Shown here piece by piece: positions 54,747 to 62,964 of a stretch of DNA of 64,000 nucleotides (its first letter is position 1; every line of letters begins with the position of its first letter). Position numbers and translations under genes: made by a program. Source of the stretch: Novosphingobium chloroacetimidivorans (GTDB lineage: Bacteria; Pseudomonadota; Alphaproteobacteria; Sphingomonadales; Sphingomonadaceae); the NCBI RefSeq assembly GCF_014204535.1, contig NZ_JACHLR010000001.1, positions 62,001 to 126,000 of the forward strand, given 5' to 3'. The notes under the pieces are model-generated. The model saw only the letters and a list, made by a program, of their open reading frames with translations, did no database searches and was not told the DNA's origin.

Positions 54747-55877
54747 TCAGTCCTGCGTGAAGCTGGACTTGGGAATGTGGGTAATGCGGCAGGCCAGGTC
54801 GGCCTCGCCGGACGCGACGATGTAGTGGTCGCCGCCGTCGGCGATGCCGGTGGTGAAGACGACGTCGCGCACATACATCTGGTGATCGATGGGGGCGGTA
54901 AGATCGGGATTGGCTTCCAGCAGCGGCGCGTGTTCGGTGCGCACCACGACGCTGGGGTCGTCGCGGTCGAGGATCGACCAGTAGGTACGATAGATGCCGA
55001 CGATCTCGTGCGGCTCGACCCCGTGCCAAAGCGTCAGCCAGCCCTCGCCGGTCAGGATGGGCGGCGCGCCACCACCCATGCGCGCGGTGGCGACAGTGCC
55101 TGCGTGCGGCCGGATGCCGGGCTTGTCACAGGGCTTCCAGAACCGTGCATCCGGTGAGTAGGCCAGATTGATCGAAGGCCCAGGCCGCCATTCGCTGCCG
55201 GGCGGGTAGGCGAAGTACAGGTCGCCTAACGGCCGGGTCTGCGCCCAGTAGTGCCCATCGATCAGGCCTTCGAAGATCAGCATGTCCTTGTTCTGGTGAT
55301 CGAGCACGATTCCCTCGAACGTCCAGTTCAACGCATCGTCCGAGCTGTAGAGCGTCGTCGAATGCCGCTCCGGGCTGACCGAACACGTGGTCATGAGGTA
55401 GGCATCGCCCACCCGGCTGATGCGCGCATCCTCGATACCGTAGCACTGCAGGCTGCCGGTGGGCGCGATCGCCTTGTCATAGTGCTTGGCGACGACATCG
55501 AGCCCGTCTGGCGAGAGCTCGACCGGCAGCAGCCATGACAAGGAGGTCAGGGCCATGATCTTCCACCCCCCGCCGCGCAGCATGAACTTGCGGGGATCGG
55601 CGGTGTCGGCAAAGTCGAGCGGCCAGCCATCGAGGACATAGCGGCCGCCCTCGGCTTCGTCCCAGCGGATCGCGTGGACGTGGTTGTCGAACACCGGCTT
55701 GCGCAAGGCTTCGGCGACGCGAACCATCATCAGCAGGTTGCCATTGGGCAGTCGCGTCAGGCCCGGGTTGAAGGCGCCCAAGACGTAAGTCTCGGCGTCC
55801 AGATGTCCGGCGAGCGGCGACCTTGAAAGGTCGATGTCGTCGGGTACGAGAACGAGTTTGTCGACGTCATGGCGCAT
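54747..55877 (-). CDS. GH130-family glycosidase/phosphorylase
   Basis: A 376-residue five-bladed beta-propeller of glycoside hydrolase family 130 (mannoside phosphorylases and mannosidases). Features: LGAFNPGLTRLPNGNLLMMVRVAE at the start, CYGIEDARISRVGDAYLMTTC, GPSINLAYSPDARFW, GGGAPPILTGEGWLTLWHGV and RDVVFTTGIADGGDHYIV. The catalytic Asp is expected in the IEDARI segment. Substrate unknown. ATG at 55877 was preferred to 55925 because an AGGA lies upstream and homologues start near KLVLVPD. Confidence 0.85.
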   Translation of the reverse strand: MRHDVDKLVLVPDDIDLSRSPLAGHLDAETYVLGAFNPGLTRLPNGNLLMMVRVAEALRKPVFDNHVHAIRWDEAEGGRYVLDGWPLDFADTADPRKFMLRGGGWKIMALTSLSWLLPVELSPDGLDVVAKHYDKAIAPTGSLQCYGIEDARISRVGDAYLMTTCSVSPERHSTTLYSSDDALNWTFEGIVLDHQNKDMLIFEGLIDGHYWAQTRPLGDLYFAYPPGSEWRPGPSINLAYSPDARFWKPCDKPGIRPHAGTVATARMGGGAPPILTGEGWLTLWHGVEPHEIVGIYRTYWSILDRDDPSVVVRTEHAPLLEANPDLTAPIDHQMYVRDVVFTTGIADGGDHYIVASGEADLACRITHIPKSSFTQD

Positions 55878-55979
55878 GGTCACGAGGTCCTTGGCTGAAG
55901 ATGGGGCCGCAACCGGGCACGGCATGGTTAGAACCGGTGGGCCGATTGGACGTTCCGCGCCGCGATGATGCCTGCCTCG

Positions 55980-56993
55980 TCAAGCCGTGTCCCCCGCGTC
56001 GGGGTTGCGGTTCGCCTTCGTATCGGTGCCGCTCGCGACATGATCGGCCGACCAGGCGCCGCGCTCGCCGAGCGGAAGCTCCGGTCCGCCGGTCGTGTCG
56101 CGGCGCGTCTGGTGCTCCAGCTCCGAATTCAGTTCCGCGCCGAACACCAACAGGTAGCTCGACAGGTAGAGCCAGGTGAGCAGGATCACCACGGTCGCCA
56201 GCGATCCATAAGTGGCGCTGTAGTTGCCAAAGTTCGCCACGTAAGCACCGAAGCCGACCGTCAGCCCCACCCAGGCAAGGGCGAACACCAGCGATCCGGC
56301 GGACAGCCACGTCCATCGCGCCCGCTCACGCGAGGGGCCGAAGCGGTAGAGCAACGCCGCAGCGCCGGCTGCCACCGCCACCAGCACGATGTACGACACC
56401 ACTTGCAAGGCGAACGACACCAGAGGCGATGTCGGCAGCAAGGTCTCGACGCGGGTCATCAACGCGACGGCAAACAGCGCGAGCACGGCGACCACCACCG
56501 CCGCGGCCGTGATCGCCAGCGCCAGCAGGTTGACCTTGATGAAGCCCCGCGCCTCTTCTTCCTCGTACGCGATGTTCAGCGCCGTAACGATCGCCGAGGC
56601 GCCGTTGCGGGCACTGAACAGGGCCAGGGCAAGCGCGATCACCACGCCCAACCCCTTCTTGCTGCCGGACGTCTGCACGACGTACATCAATTGCTCGCCC
56701 ACCAGCTGTGCGATCTCGCGTGGCATGACCTTGGTCATGGCTGTCATGTTATCCAGCACGGTCTGCGGGTCGGCGAGGATGCCGTAACTGAGGACGATCG
56801 CGCCCAGCAGCGGCAACAGCGCCAGGAAGCCGTAGAACGAGACACCGGCAGCGACCAAGCCGACGTTGTCAGACGATGTCTCCTTGGCTGTCCGGACAAG
56901 CACATCTTTCCATCCGGCCAGCGACATCGACCAGGGCGCCGCCGCAGCATGGCGCGCGTCTTCGCGGCCATCGAGCAGCGCGGATGCAATCAT
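55980..56993 (-). CDS. YihY/BrkB-family inner-membrane protein
   Basis: A 337-residue protein with about six transmembrane segments and the family's VAAGVSFYGFLALLPLLGAIVLSYG, NLLALAITAAAVVVAVLALF, YRFGPSRERARWTWLSAGSLV and LTWLYLSSYLLVFGAELNSELEHQ. Once named as ribonuclease BN, it is now regarded as a membrane protein of unknown transport function. ATG at 56993 begins the family N-terminus; upstream codons to 57104 overlap the mfd gene. Gap to GH130 gene is 102 bases. Confidence 0.9.
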   Translation of the reverse strand: MIASALLDGREDARHAAAAPWSMSLAGWKDVLVRTAKETSSDNVGLVAAGVSFYGFLALLPLLGAIVLSYGILADPQTVLDNMTAMTKVMPREIAQLVGEQLMYVVQTSGSKKGLGVVIALALALFSARNGASAIVTALNIAYEEEEARGFIKVNLLALAITAAAVVVAVLALFAVALMTRVETLLPTSPLVSFALQVVSYIVLVAVAAGAAALLYRFGPSRERARWTWLSAGSLVFALAWVGLTVGFGAYVANFGNYSATYGSLATVVILLTWLYLSSYLLVFGAELNSELEHQTRRDTTGGPELPLGERGAWSADHVASGTDTKANRNPDAGDTA

Positions 56994-57018
56994 GCTGTGG
57001 CTCCTTGTTCCGGAAGGC

Positions 57019-60000
57019 TCAGGCAAGGGAGGACAGGATTTCTTCGGCGCGCGCCAGACGGGCTTGGGGATCCGTGAAGTCGTCCTTGCACAGGTAGCGC
57101 TCATCGGACCGGATCAGTCCGGCCTCCTTGAACCTCGGCTTGTGCCCCCTGCGTGGCGTCAGTGCGATGGCTGCGGGGCCGGCATCCAGGCGCTCGATCC
57201 CGACGGAGCGGGCGAGTACCCGCAGACGGGCGATGGCCATCAAAGCCGCTGCCTCGGCCGGCAGTTCGCCGAAACGATCGACCAGTTCCTGTTCGAACTG
57301 CTCCAGCCCCGACACGTCGCCAATGCGCGACAGGCGAGCGTGAAGCGTGATCCGCAAGTCGAGGTCGGGTATCCAGCTCTCAGGCAAGGTCCCGCTCAGC
57401 CCAACGTTCAGGACCGGCGACCAGTCGTCGACCGCATCGCCGTGCGCCCGTGCGATCGCCAGCTCCAGAAGGTGCTGGTAGAGTTCTACGCCGATCAGCT
57501 TGGCATGGCCGGCCTGCTCCTCGCCGAGTAGATCGCCGGCACCGCGCATGTCCAGATCGCGGGCGCTGATGGCGAATCCGGCGCCCAGGCGGTCGAAGGC
57601 GGACAGTGTGTTGAGCCGCGCCAGCGTGCGCGGCGGGATCTGCGCCTGTGGGTCGGTAAGCAGCAGGATGTGCCCGCGGCGGCTGCCCCGCCCTACCCGC
57701 CCGCGCAGCTGGTGTAGCTGCGACAGGCCGAACCGGTCGGCGCGCCAGACGATCATGGTGTTGGCGCGGGGCACGTCGAGGCCGGCTTCGATGATGTTGG
57801 TGGCCAGCAGCACGTCACCATCGCCTGCGGCGAAGCGCACCATGGTTTCGTCGAGGTCTGCCGCCGGCAGCTTGCCGTGCGCCTGCAGCACCGTCATCTC
57901 GGGCACGAGCCGGGCCAGGCGCTCGGCGAGGCCGGCGAGATCCTCTATCCGCGGCACCACCACGAAGCTCTGCCCGCCTCGACTACGCTCGCGCAGAAGC
58001 GCAAGCCGCACTTGCGCATCGTCGAAGGACGCGACCGTCGAGCGGATCGGTTGGCGGCGCGCCGGCGGCGTCGCGATGATCGATAGCTGTTGCAGGCCGA
58101 CCAGCGCACTTTGCAGTGTGCGTGGGATCGGCGTCGCGCTCAGCGTCAGGATTTGGTCCGCGCCGAGCCCCGCCAGCTTCGCCTTGTCGGCGGCGCCAAA
58201 GCGCTGCTCCTCGTCCACGATCACCAGCCCGAGATCGGCATAGGCGACGCCCTTGCCGGCAATGGCGCCGGTGCCGATCACGATCGAGACACTGCCATCG
58301 GCCAGGCCCTGCTTGACTGCCTTCTTCTCGGCGGCGCTGGAAAGGCGCGAGAGCCCGGCGACCTTGATACCCATGCCCTTGAAGCGCTTGGTGAAGCTTT
58401 CGAGATGCTGGCGCGCCAGAACTGTCGTCGGAACCGCGAGCGCCACCTGCTTGCCAGCAAGCACCACGATGGCAGCCGCGCGCAGGGCGACTTCGGTCTT
58501 GCCATAGCCGACGTCGCCGACGACCAGCCGGTCCATCGGCCGCCCGGATGCCAGATCGTCGCGCACCGCGTTGATGGCTCGGGCCTGGTCGGCAGTCTCG
58601 GTGAAGGGGAATCCGTCGACGAACCGCTCGTAGCGCGCCGGATCAGGCTCCAGCACGGCAGCCTCTCGCTCGCGACGCTCGGCGGCCAGCTTGGCGAGTT
58701 CGCGCGCGGTCTCCTCCAGAGCGATCTCCACTTCACCCCGGCGCTTCTCCCAGCTGGAGCCGTCAAGCTTGTCGAGCGTCACGGCATCCTCGTCGCTGCC
58801 ATAGCGCCAGATGCGGTTCGCTTCGCTCGCCGGCACCAGGCGCCGCGCTTCCCCGGCAAAACGCAGGACAAGCGCATCGCCGCCATCGGGTGCGGCTTCG
58901 AGTCCCTCCACCACGCTGAGGCCATGGTCCTGGTGGACGACGACGTCGCCACGGCGCAATTCGCCCAGCTGGAACGGATCGAGCTCGGCATGAAGACCCT
59001 CGCTCTCCTCACGTTGCGCGCGGCTGCCCAGCAGATCCGCGGCCGCGACGGCCATGATGTCGCCCAGCCGAAATCCGCGGGGCACGGGCATCGCCAGGAC
59101 GAGCAGCGATCCCACGGCCGCCGCGTCGACCTCTGCCCAGGATTGCACCTCGCGTGCCTTGGACTTCAGGGTGCGGGCGACACGAGGCACCAGGAACCGC
59201 AGATCCCGTCGTGTCCCGAGCAGCACGATCTTGCTGTCGGACAGCGCTGCCTTGGCCTCTCGCGAGAAAGCCTGCAAAGGGTTGCCCGCTTCGGCATAGC
59301 GTGCAGGCGGCTCGCCGAATTCGGCTCCAAGTGACTTCACCGAGCGGCTCGCCACGCTCTTGTCCCAGCGCTCCGGCATGCACACGCCGCGCAGCGACGA
59401 TCGGTCGCCACGTTCGGCGGCATCGGCGGCAAGATCCAGGAACGTCACTCGTCGCTTGTCGGCGCCGTGCTCGACCAGAAGCGGCGCTCCCGGCAAGTGA
59501 TCGAGCAGAGCCACTCCGCCCTCGATATCGGGTTCGCGGGCACGACCGATCTCCAGGCTCTCGCAGCTGTCCAGAGTCAGCTGCGTGATCGCATCGTACG
59601 CCCGGATCGATACGATCGCGCCATCCGCGACCTCGATGCGGCAGGGACCGCCGGCATCTGCCGGGTAGATATCGATGACGTTGCCGCGAACGGCGAACTC
59701 GCCCGGCTCGTCGACGCGCTCGTCGGCAAAATATCCGATGCCCTCGAGCATGGCGCCAAGCTCGGTGAAGTTCAGCTCGTCGCCGCAGGTCAGGACGGGA
59801 GGTGCGGTGTCGTAGGCGGACGGCGGCGGATAGAGGCGTGCGCAACTCTCGCCCGTGGTGATGAGCGCGACATGCACCTCGCCCTCAGCGGCAAGTCGCA
59901 AGCTGCGCAAGGCGCTGGTCCGCTGCCCGGCGTTCGCGGGAGTGGGTGGAGACTTGTCACCCGGCAGTGCATCGCTGCCCGGACAGAACACCACCCGGTG

Positions 60001-60219
60001 GTCGCCCGCACCTGCTTGCAGCGCCTGCGCCACATGACGAGCGCGCGGCTCGTCGCGGGCCATGAAGATGCAAGACCCCGAGGCCAGCTTCTCGAACAGG
60101 AAGGCGACGATCTCTCCGACGCCTTCCGCCTCGCGTTGTGAGTCGTTGCTGTCGGCGGGCGCCAGGCGCGTCATTTGGTTCATGGCAGCCGAACCCCGGA
60201 CGGCGGCTGCTTGTTCCAT
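57019..60219 (-). CDS. mfd: Transcription-repair coupling factor Mfd, short form
   Basis: Removes stalled RNA polymerase and recruits UvrA. The 1,066-residue product is shorter than usual (about 1,150). Domains: UvrB-like N-terminus (about 30-310), RNA-polymerase-binding region (about 420-480, RRGDVVVHQDHGLSVVEGLE), helicase with Walker A GDVGYGKTE, DEEQRFG, SATPIPRT and QLRGRVGRGSRRGHI, and a C-terminal domain. The core looks intact. Some strings differ from standard Mfd (FCPGSDALPGD, PPARRQPIRS), so it may be a diverged paralogue; sdhE and recG, often adjacent to mfd, are absent here. The start is unclear (60219 or 60183). Confidence 0.85.
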   Translation of the reverse strand: MEQAAAVRGSAAMNQMTRLAPADSNDSQREAEGVGEIVAFLFEKLASGSCIFMARDEPRARHVAQALQAGAGDHRVVFCPGSDALPGDKSPPTPANAGQRTSALRSLRLAAEGEVHVALITTGESCARLYPPPSAYDTAPPVLTCGDELNFTELGAMLEGIGYFADERVDEPGEFAVRGNVIDIYPADAGGPCRIEVADGAIVSIRAYDAITQLTLDSCESLEIGRAREPDIEGGVALLDHLPGAPLLVEHGADKRRVTFLDLAADAAERGDRSSLRGVCMPERWDKSVASRSVKSLGAEFGEPPARYAEAGNPLQAFSREAKAALSDSKIVLLGTRRDLRFLVPRVARTLKSKAREVQSWAEVDAAAVGSLLVLAMPVPRGFRLGDIMAVAAADLLGSRAQREESEGLHAELDPFQLGELRRGDVVVHQDHGLSVVEGLEAAPDGGDALVLRFAGEARRLVPASEANRIWRYGSDEDAVTLDKLDGSSWEKRRGEVEIALEETARELAKLAAERREREAAVLEPDPARYERFVDGFPFTETADQARAINAVRDDLASGRPMDRLVVGDVGYGKTEVALRAAAIVVLAGKQVALAVPTTVLARQHLESFTKRFKGMGIKVAGLSRLSSAAEKKAVKQGLADGSVSIVIGTGAIAGKGVAYADLGLVIVDEEQRFGAADKAKLAGLGADQILTLSATPIPRTLQSALVGLQQLSIIATPPARRQPIRSTVASFDDAQVRLALLRERSRGGQSFVVVPRIEDLAGLAERLARLVPEMTVLQAHGKLPAADLDETMVRFAAGDGDVLLATNIIEAGLDVPRANTMIVWRADRFGLSQLHQLRGRVGRGSRRGHILLLTDPQAQIPPRTLARLNTLSAFDRLGAGFAISARDLDMRGAGDLLGEEQAGHAKLIGVELYQHLLELAIARAHGDAVDDWSPVLNVGLSGTLPESWIPDLDLRITLHARLSRIGDVSGLEQFEQELVDRFGELPAEAAALMAIARLRVLARSVGIERLDAGPAAIALTPRRGHKPRFKEAGLIRSDERYLCKDDFTDPQARLARAEEILSSLA

Positions 60220-60309
60220 GAAATCAAACGGATGTGGCTAGAAACTCAGTGGCGATATTCTGGGGTGGCTGAAGGAGTCCGGCGTCCTGTTCGATGCCGA
60301 ATCCTCGAA

Positions 60310-60504
60310 CTACGCGGGCAGTCGCCGCCTTTCGGGCCGCTCCTTGCGAGGGAGGCTCTCGAACGCCGGCTCGAAACCGAGGATCACGTACATCTCGCGG
60401 TCAAGGTAAGGCGCAGCGTCGCCCGCGCGCATGTCGACGCGCGCGCACTCGCCAATGCCGGGTACCTCGGTCCGGAACAGTCCTTTGCGTACCGATCGGT
60501 TCAT
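60310..60504 (-). CDS. Small protein of unknown function (64 residues), possible
   Basis: A 64-residue frame between mfd and the PilZ gene on the minus strand. It has GAGG seven bases before its ATG and a non-random, partly acidic/aromatic sequence, including DMRAGDAAPYLDREMYVILG and FEPAFESLPRKERPE, ending RRRLPA. Its position 90 bases upstream of mfd would allow cotranscription. No family recognised, and it is not SdhE. Coding status is plausible but unproven. Confidence 0.45.
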   Translation of the reverse strand: MNRSVRKGLFRTEVPGIGECARVDMRAGDAAPYLDREMYVILGFEPAFESLPRKERPERRRLPA

Positions 60505-60714
60505 GCGTTGCCTCGTTCGCGTTCGCGCCGCCCCTGCCGAGGGCCAACGGCCGGGGCAAGGCGGCTCGATTCATTGTCATATTCCGGCCATGTCACGGAG
60601 ACAATCAACACCCGAGTTTGCACCGCCGTCGGTGCGCGGACAAGGCCAAAGCGAACGGCTGATAACCGCTTCGTAAAGCCTTCGGGCGCAAGGTCCCGGG
60701 ATGAGTCACACGCA

Positions 60715-61032
60715 ATGAAGCACGAACCGATCGATCAACCTGGCGCGCTGGCCGGCCGTTCGGCACCGCGCGCGGGAGTGACCCTGATCTGCGAGGTTCG
60801 CCAGGGCTCACGGCCCTGGACACGCGCGCGGCTGGAGGACCTTTCGCCAGGGGGCTTCCGGATCGCGCGCCTGCCCGGCGCACGAGCCGAACTGCCGTTG
60901 CGCATCCGCATTCCCGGCATGCAAATGCTGAGCGCGGACATCCGCTGGATGCGCGAGGGCGCGGTCGGCTGCGAGTTCGCCGAGCCGCTGCATGTCGCAG
61001 TGTTCGAGCACATCGTGCGCAACGCCGACTGA
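60715..61032 (+). CDS. PilZ domain protein
   Basis: A 105-residue stand-alone PilZ domain, a likely c-di-GMP binder. The RxxxR motif is RSAPR (R15, R19) and the second motif is DLSPGGFRI (D42, S44, G46-47), with the linker spacing typical of the fold. ATG at 60715 was chosen because it starts just before the domain; the frame is open further upstream without support. It is convergent with lpd, with a palindromic repeat in the gap. Confidence 0.88.
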   Translation: MKHEPIDQPGALAGRSAPRAGVTLICEVRQGSRPWTRARLEDLSPGGFRIARLPGARAELPLRIRIPGMQMLSADIRWMREGAVGCEFAEPLHVAVFEHIVRNAD

Positions 61033-61063
61033 ACCATCGTCAGCGTGAGGACCGATGGTCGCA

Positions 61064-61096
61064 CGAAGCAATCCAGGTCCGCCCTGGATTGCTTCG
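61064..61096. repeat. Palindromic repeat (family 2) between PilZ and lpd genes
   Basis: CGAAGCAATCCAG (61064-61076) and CTGGATTGCTTCG (61084-61096) are perfect inverted copies with a 7-base loop. Followed by TTCGCGATGACG, related to the ends of the copy at 5997-6081. It lies in the convergent gap. Confidence 0.8.
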
Positions 61097-61150
61097 CTAT
61101 GTTCGCGATGACGAAGTGAAGTCGGCCGCCGCGTTCACGGCGGGCCGCGA

Positions 61151-62566
61151 TCACATGTGAATGACGCGGCCGTAGGCGGCGAGCACAGACTCGTGCATCA
61201 TCTCCGACAAGGTCGGATGCGGGAACACCGTCCCGATCAGCTCGGCCTCGGTGGTCTCCAGCGTCTTGCCCACGACATAGCCCTGGATCAGCTCGGTGAC
61301 TTCCGCGCCGATCATGTGCGCGCCCAGCAGTTCGCCGGTCTTGGCGTCGAAGACCGTCTTGATGAAGCCTTCCGCTTCGCCCAGCGCGATCGCCTTGCCG
61401 TTGCCGATGAACGGGAAGCTGCCGACCTTCAGCTCGTAGCCGGCTTCCTTAGCCTTGGCCTCGGTCAGGCCGACCGACGCGATCTGCGGGTGGCAGTAGG
61501 TGCAGCCCGGGATATTGCTGCGGTCGAGCGGATGCGGGTGAACCTCGGTGTTGCCCAGCTCCTGCGCGATCGCCTCGGCTGCGGTGACGCCCTCGTGGCT
61601 CGCCTTGTGCGCCAGCCAAGGACCTTCGACGCAGTCGCCGATGGCCCATACGCCCTTGACGTTGGTACGGCCGAGCGGATCGACCTTGATGTGGAAGCGC
61701 TTGTCCGGCTCGATGTTCAGGTCCTCTAGGCCGATGTTCTCCAGGTTCGGTACGATGCCGACGGCGACGATGACGTGGCTGAACTCGGTCGTCTCTTCCT
61801 TGCCGGCCTTGTCCTTGATCGCGACCTTGACGCTCTCCGCGCCCTTGTCGATCGCGCCGACGCTGGCCTTGCTCAGGATCTTGATGCCCTGCTTGGTCAG
61901 TTGCTTCTCGAGGAAGGTCGAAACGTCCGCGTCCTCGACGGGAACGATGCGATCGGCCATCTCGACGACCGTCACTTCGCTGCCCATGTCGTTGTAGAAG
62001 CTGGCGAACTCGATGCCGATCGCACCCGAGCCGATCACGAGCAGCTTGGTCGGCAGCTCCTTGGGCGTCATGGCGTGGCGATAGGTCCAGATCCGCTCAC
62101 CGTCGGACTTGGCCTTGGGCAGTTCGCGGGCACGAGCGCCGGTCGCGATCACGATGTGCTTGGCTTCGAGCGTCTCGGTGCCCTTGTCACCGGTCACTTC
62201 GAGCTTACCGGGCGCGACCAGCTTGCCGGTGCCCATGTGCACGGTGATCTTGTTCTTCTTCATCAGCCCGGTCACGCCCTTGTTGAGCTGATCGGCCACG
62301 CCGCGCGAACGCTTCACCACGGCATCGAGGTCGGCGGTGATGTTCTCGGCGGCCAGACCATAGGCCTTGGCGTTCTTCATCTGGTGGAACACCTCGGCCG
62401 AGCGCAGCAGGGCCTTGGTCGGGATGCAGCCCCAATTGAGGCAGATGCCGCCCAGCTTCTCGCGCTCGACGATCGCGGTCTTGAGGCCCAGCTGCGCCGC
62501 GCGGATCGCTGCGACATAGCCGCCGGGGCCGGAGCCGAGAACGATGACGTCGTAGGTGTCTGCCAC
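61151..62566 (-). CDS. lpdA: Dihydrolipoamide dehydrogenase (E3)
   Basis: Reoxidises dihydrolipoyl groups with FAD and NAD+. The 471-residue product begins DVIVLGSGPGGYVAAIRAAQLG, with redox disulphide C42-C47 in GGICLNWGCIPTKALL, NAD-binding VIGSGAIGIEFASFY, VWAIGDCVEG and the dimerisation HPHPTLSEMMHES (catalytic His/Glu). The third gene of the pdhC-thioesterase-lpd run on the minus strand; serves the pyruvate dehydrogenase complex with the pdhAB genes at 20 kb. Confidence 0.98.
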   Translation of the reverse strand: MADTYDVIVLGSGPGGYVAAIRAAQLGLKTAIVEREKLGGICLNWGCIPTKALLRSAEVFHQMKNAKAYGLAAENITADLDAVVKRSRGVADQLNKGVTGLMKKNKITVHMGTGKLVAPGKLEVTGDKGTETLEAKHIVIATGARARELPKAKSDGERIWTYRHAMTPKELPTKLLVIGSGAIGIEFASFYNDMGSEVTVVEMADRIVPVEDADVSTFLEKQLTKQGIKILSKASVGAIDKGAESVKVAIKDKAGKEETTEFSHVIVAVGIVPNLENIGLEDLNIEPDKRFHIKVDPLGRTNVKGVWAIGDCVEGPWLAHKASHEGVTAAEAIAQELGNTEVHPHPLDRSNIPGCTYCHPQIASVGLTEAKAKEAGYELKVGSFPFIGNGKAIALGEAEGFIKTVFDAKTGELLGAHMIGAEVTELIQGYVVGKTLETTEAELIGTVFPHPTLSEMMHESVLAAYGRVIHM

Positions 62567-62572
62567 TGAAAT

Positions 62573-62962
62573 CTACTCCTGCTCGGATTCTTGATCTATC
62601 GGGCGAGGACGGCCCGCATCGTCGATGGCGACGAAGGTGAACGTCGCTTCGGTTACCTTGACTTCCTCGTCCTCGGTGCGGTGCCGCCGCCAGGCTTCGA
62701 TGCCGATGCTCATCGAACTGCGGCCGACGCGCTTCATCTCGGCATAGACCGAGACTTCGTCACCTACCTTAACGGGGAGGTGGAACTTCATGCCGTCCAG
62801 CGCGATCGTCACTGCCCGCCCCCGCGAGTGGCGCGCCGCCAGCAGCCCGGCACCTGAGTCCATCAGACTGAGCAGCCAGCCGCCGAAGATATCGCCATAA
62901 GCGTTGGTGTCGGCCGGCATGGCGGTCACGCGGATGACGGGATCGCGCTTGACCGCTGCCAT
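62573..62962 (-). CDS. Acyl-CoA thioesterase, hotdog fold (YciA-like)
   Basis: A 129-residue hotdog-fold thioesterase. Features: MPADTNAYGDIFGGWLLSLMDSGAG, with the conserved Asn and Asp, DGMKFHLPVKVGDEVSVYAEM, and VTEATFTFVAIDDAGRP. Relatives hydrolyse acyl-CoAs of various lengths. ATG at 62962 begins MAAVKRDPVIRV; the frame continues upstream into the pdhC gene without support. It sits in a two-base gap after pdhC, before lpd, so its expression is tied to the PDH genes. Confidence 0.9.
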   Translation of the reverse strand: MAAVKRDPVIRVTAMPADTNAYGDIFGGWLLSLMDSGAGLLAARHSRGRAVTIALDGMKFHLPVKVGDEVSVYAEMKRVGRSSMSIGIEAWRRHRTEDEEVKVTEATFTFVAIDDAGRPRPIDQESEQE

Positions 62963-62964
62963 CC

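Noticed and set aside
60220-60309. sdhE gene upstream of mfd
   Set aside because: The region has no SdhE-like sequence; the nearest frame (60310-60504) is unrelated.
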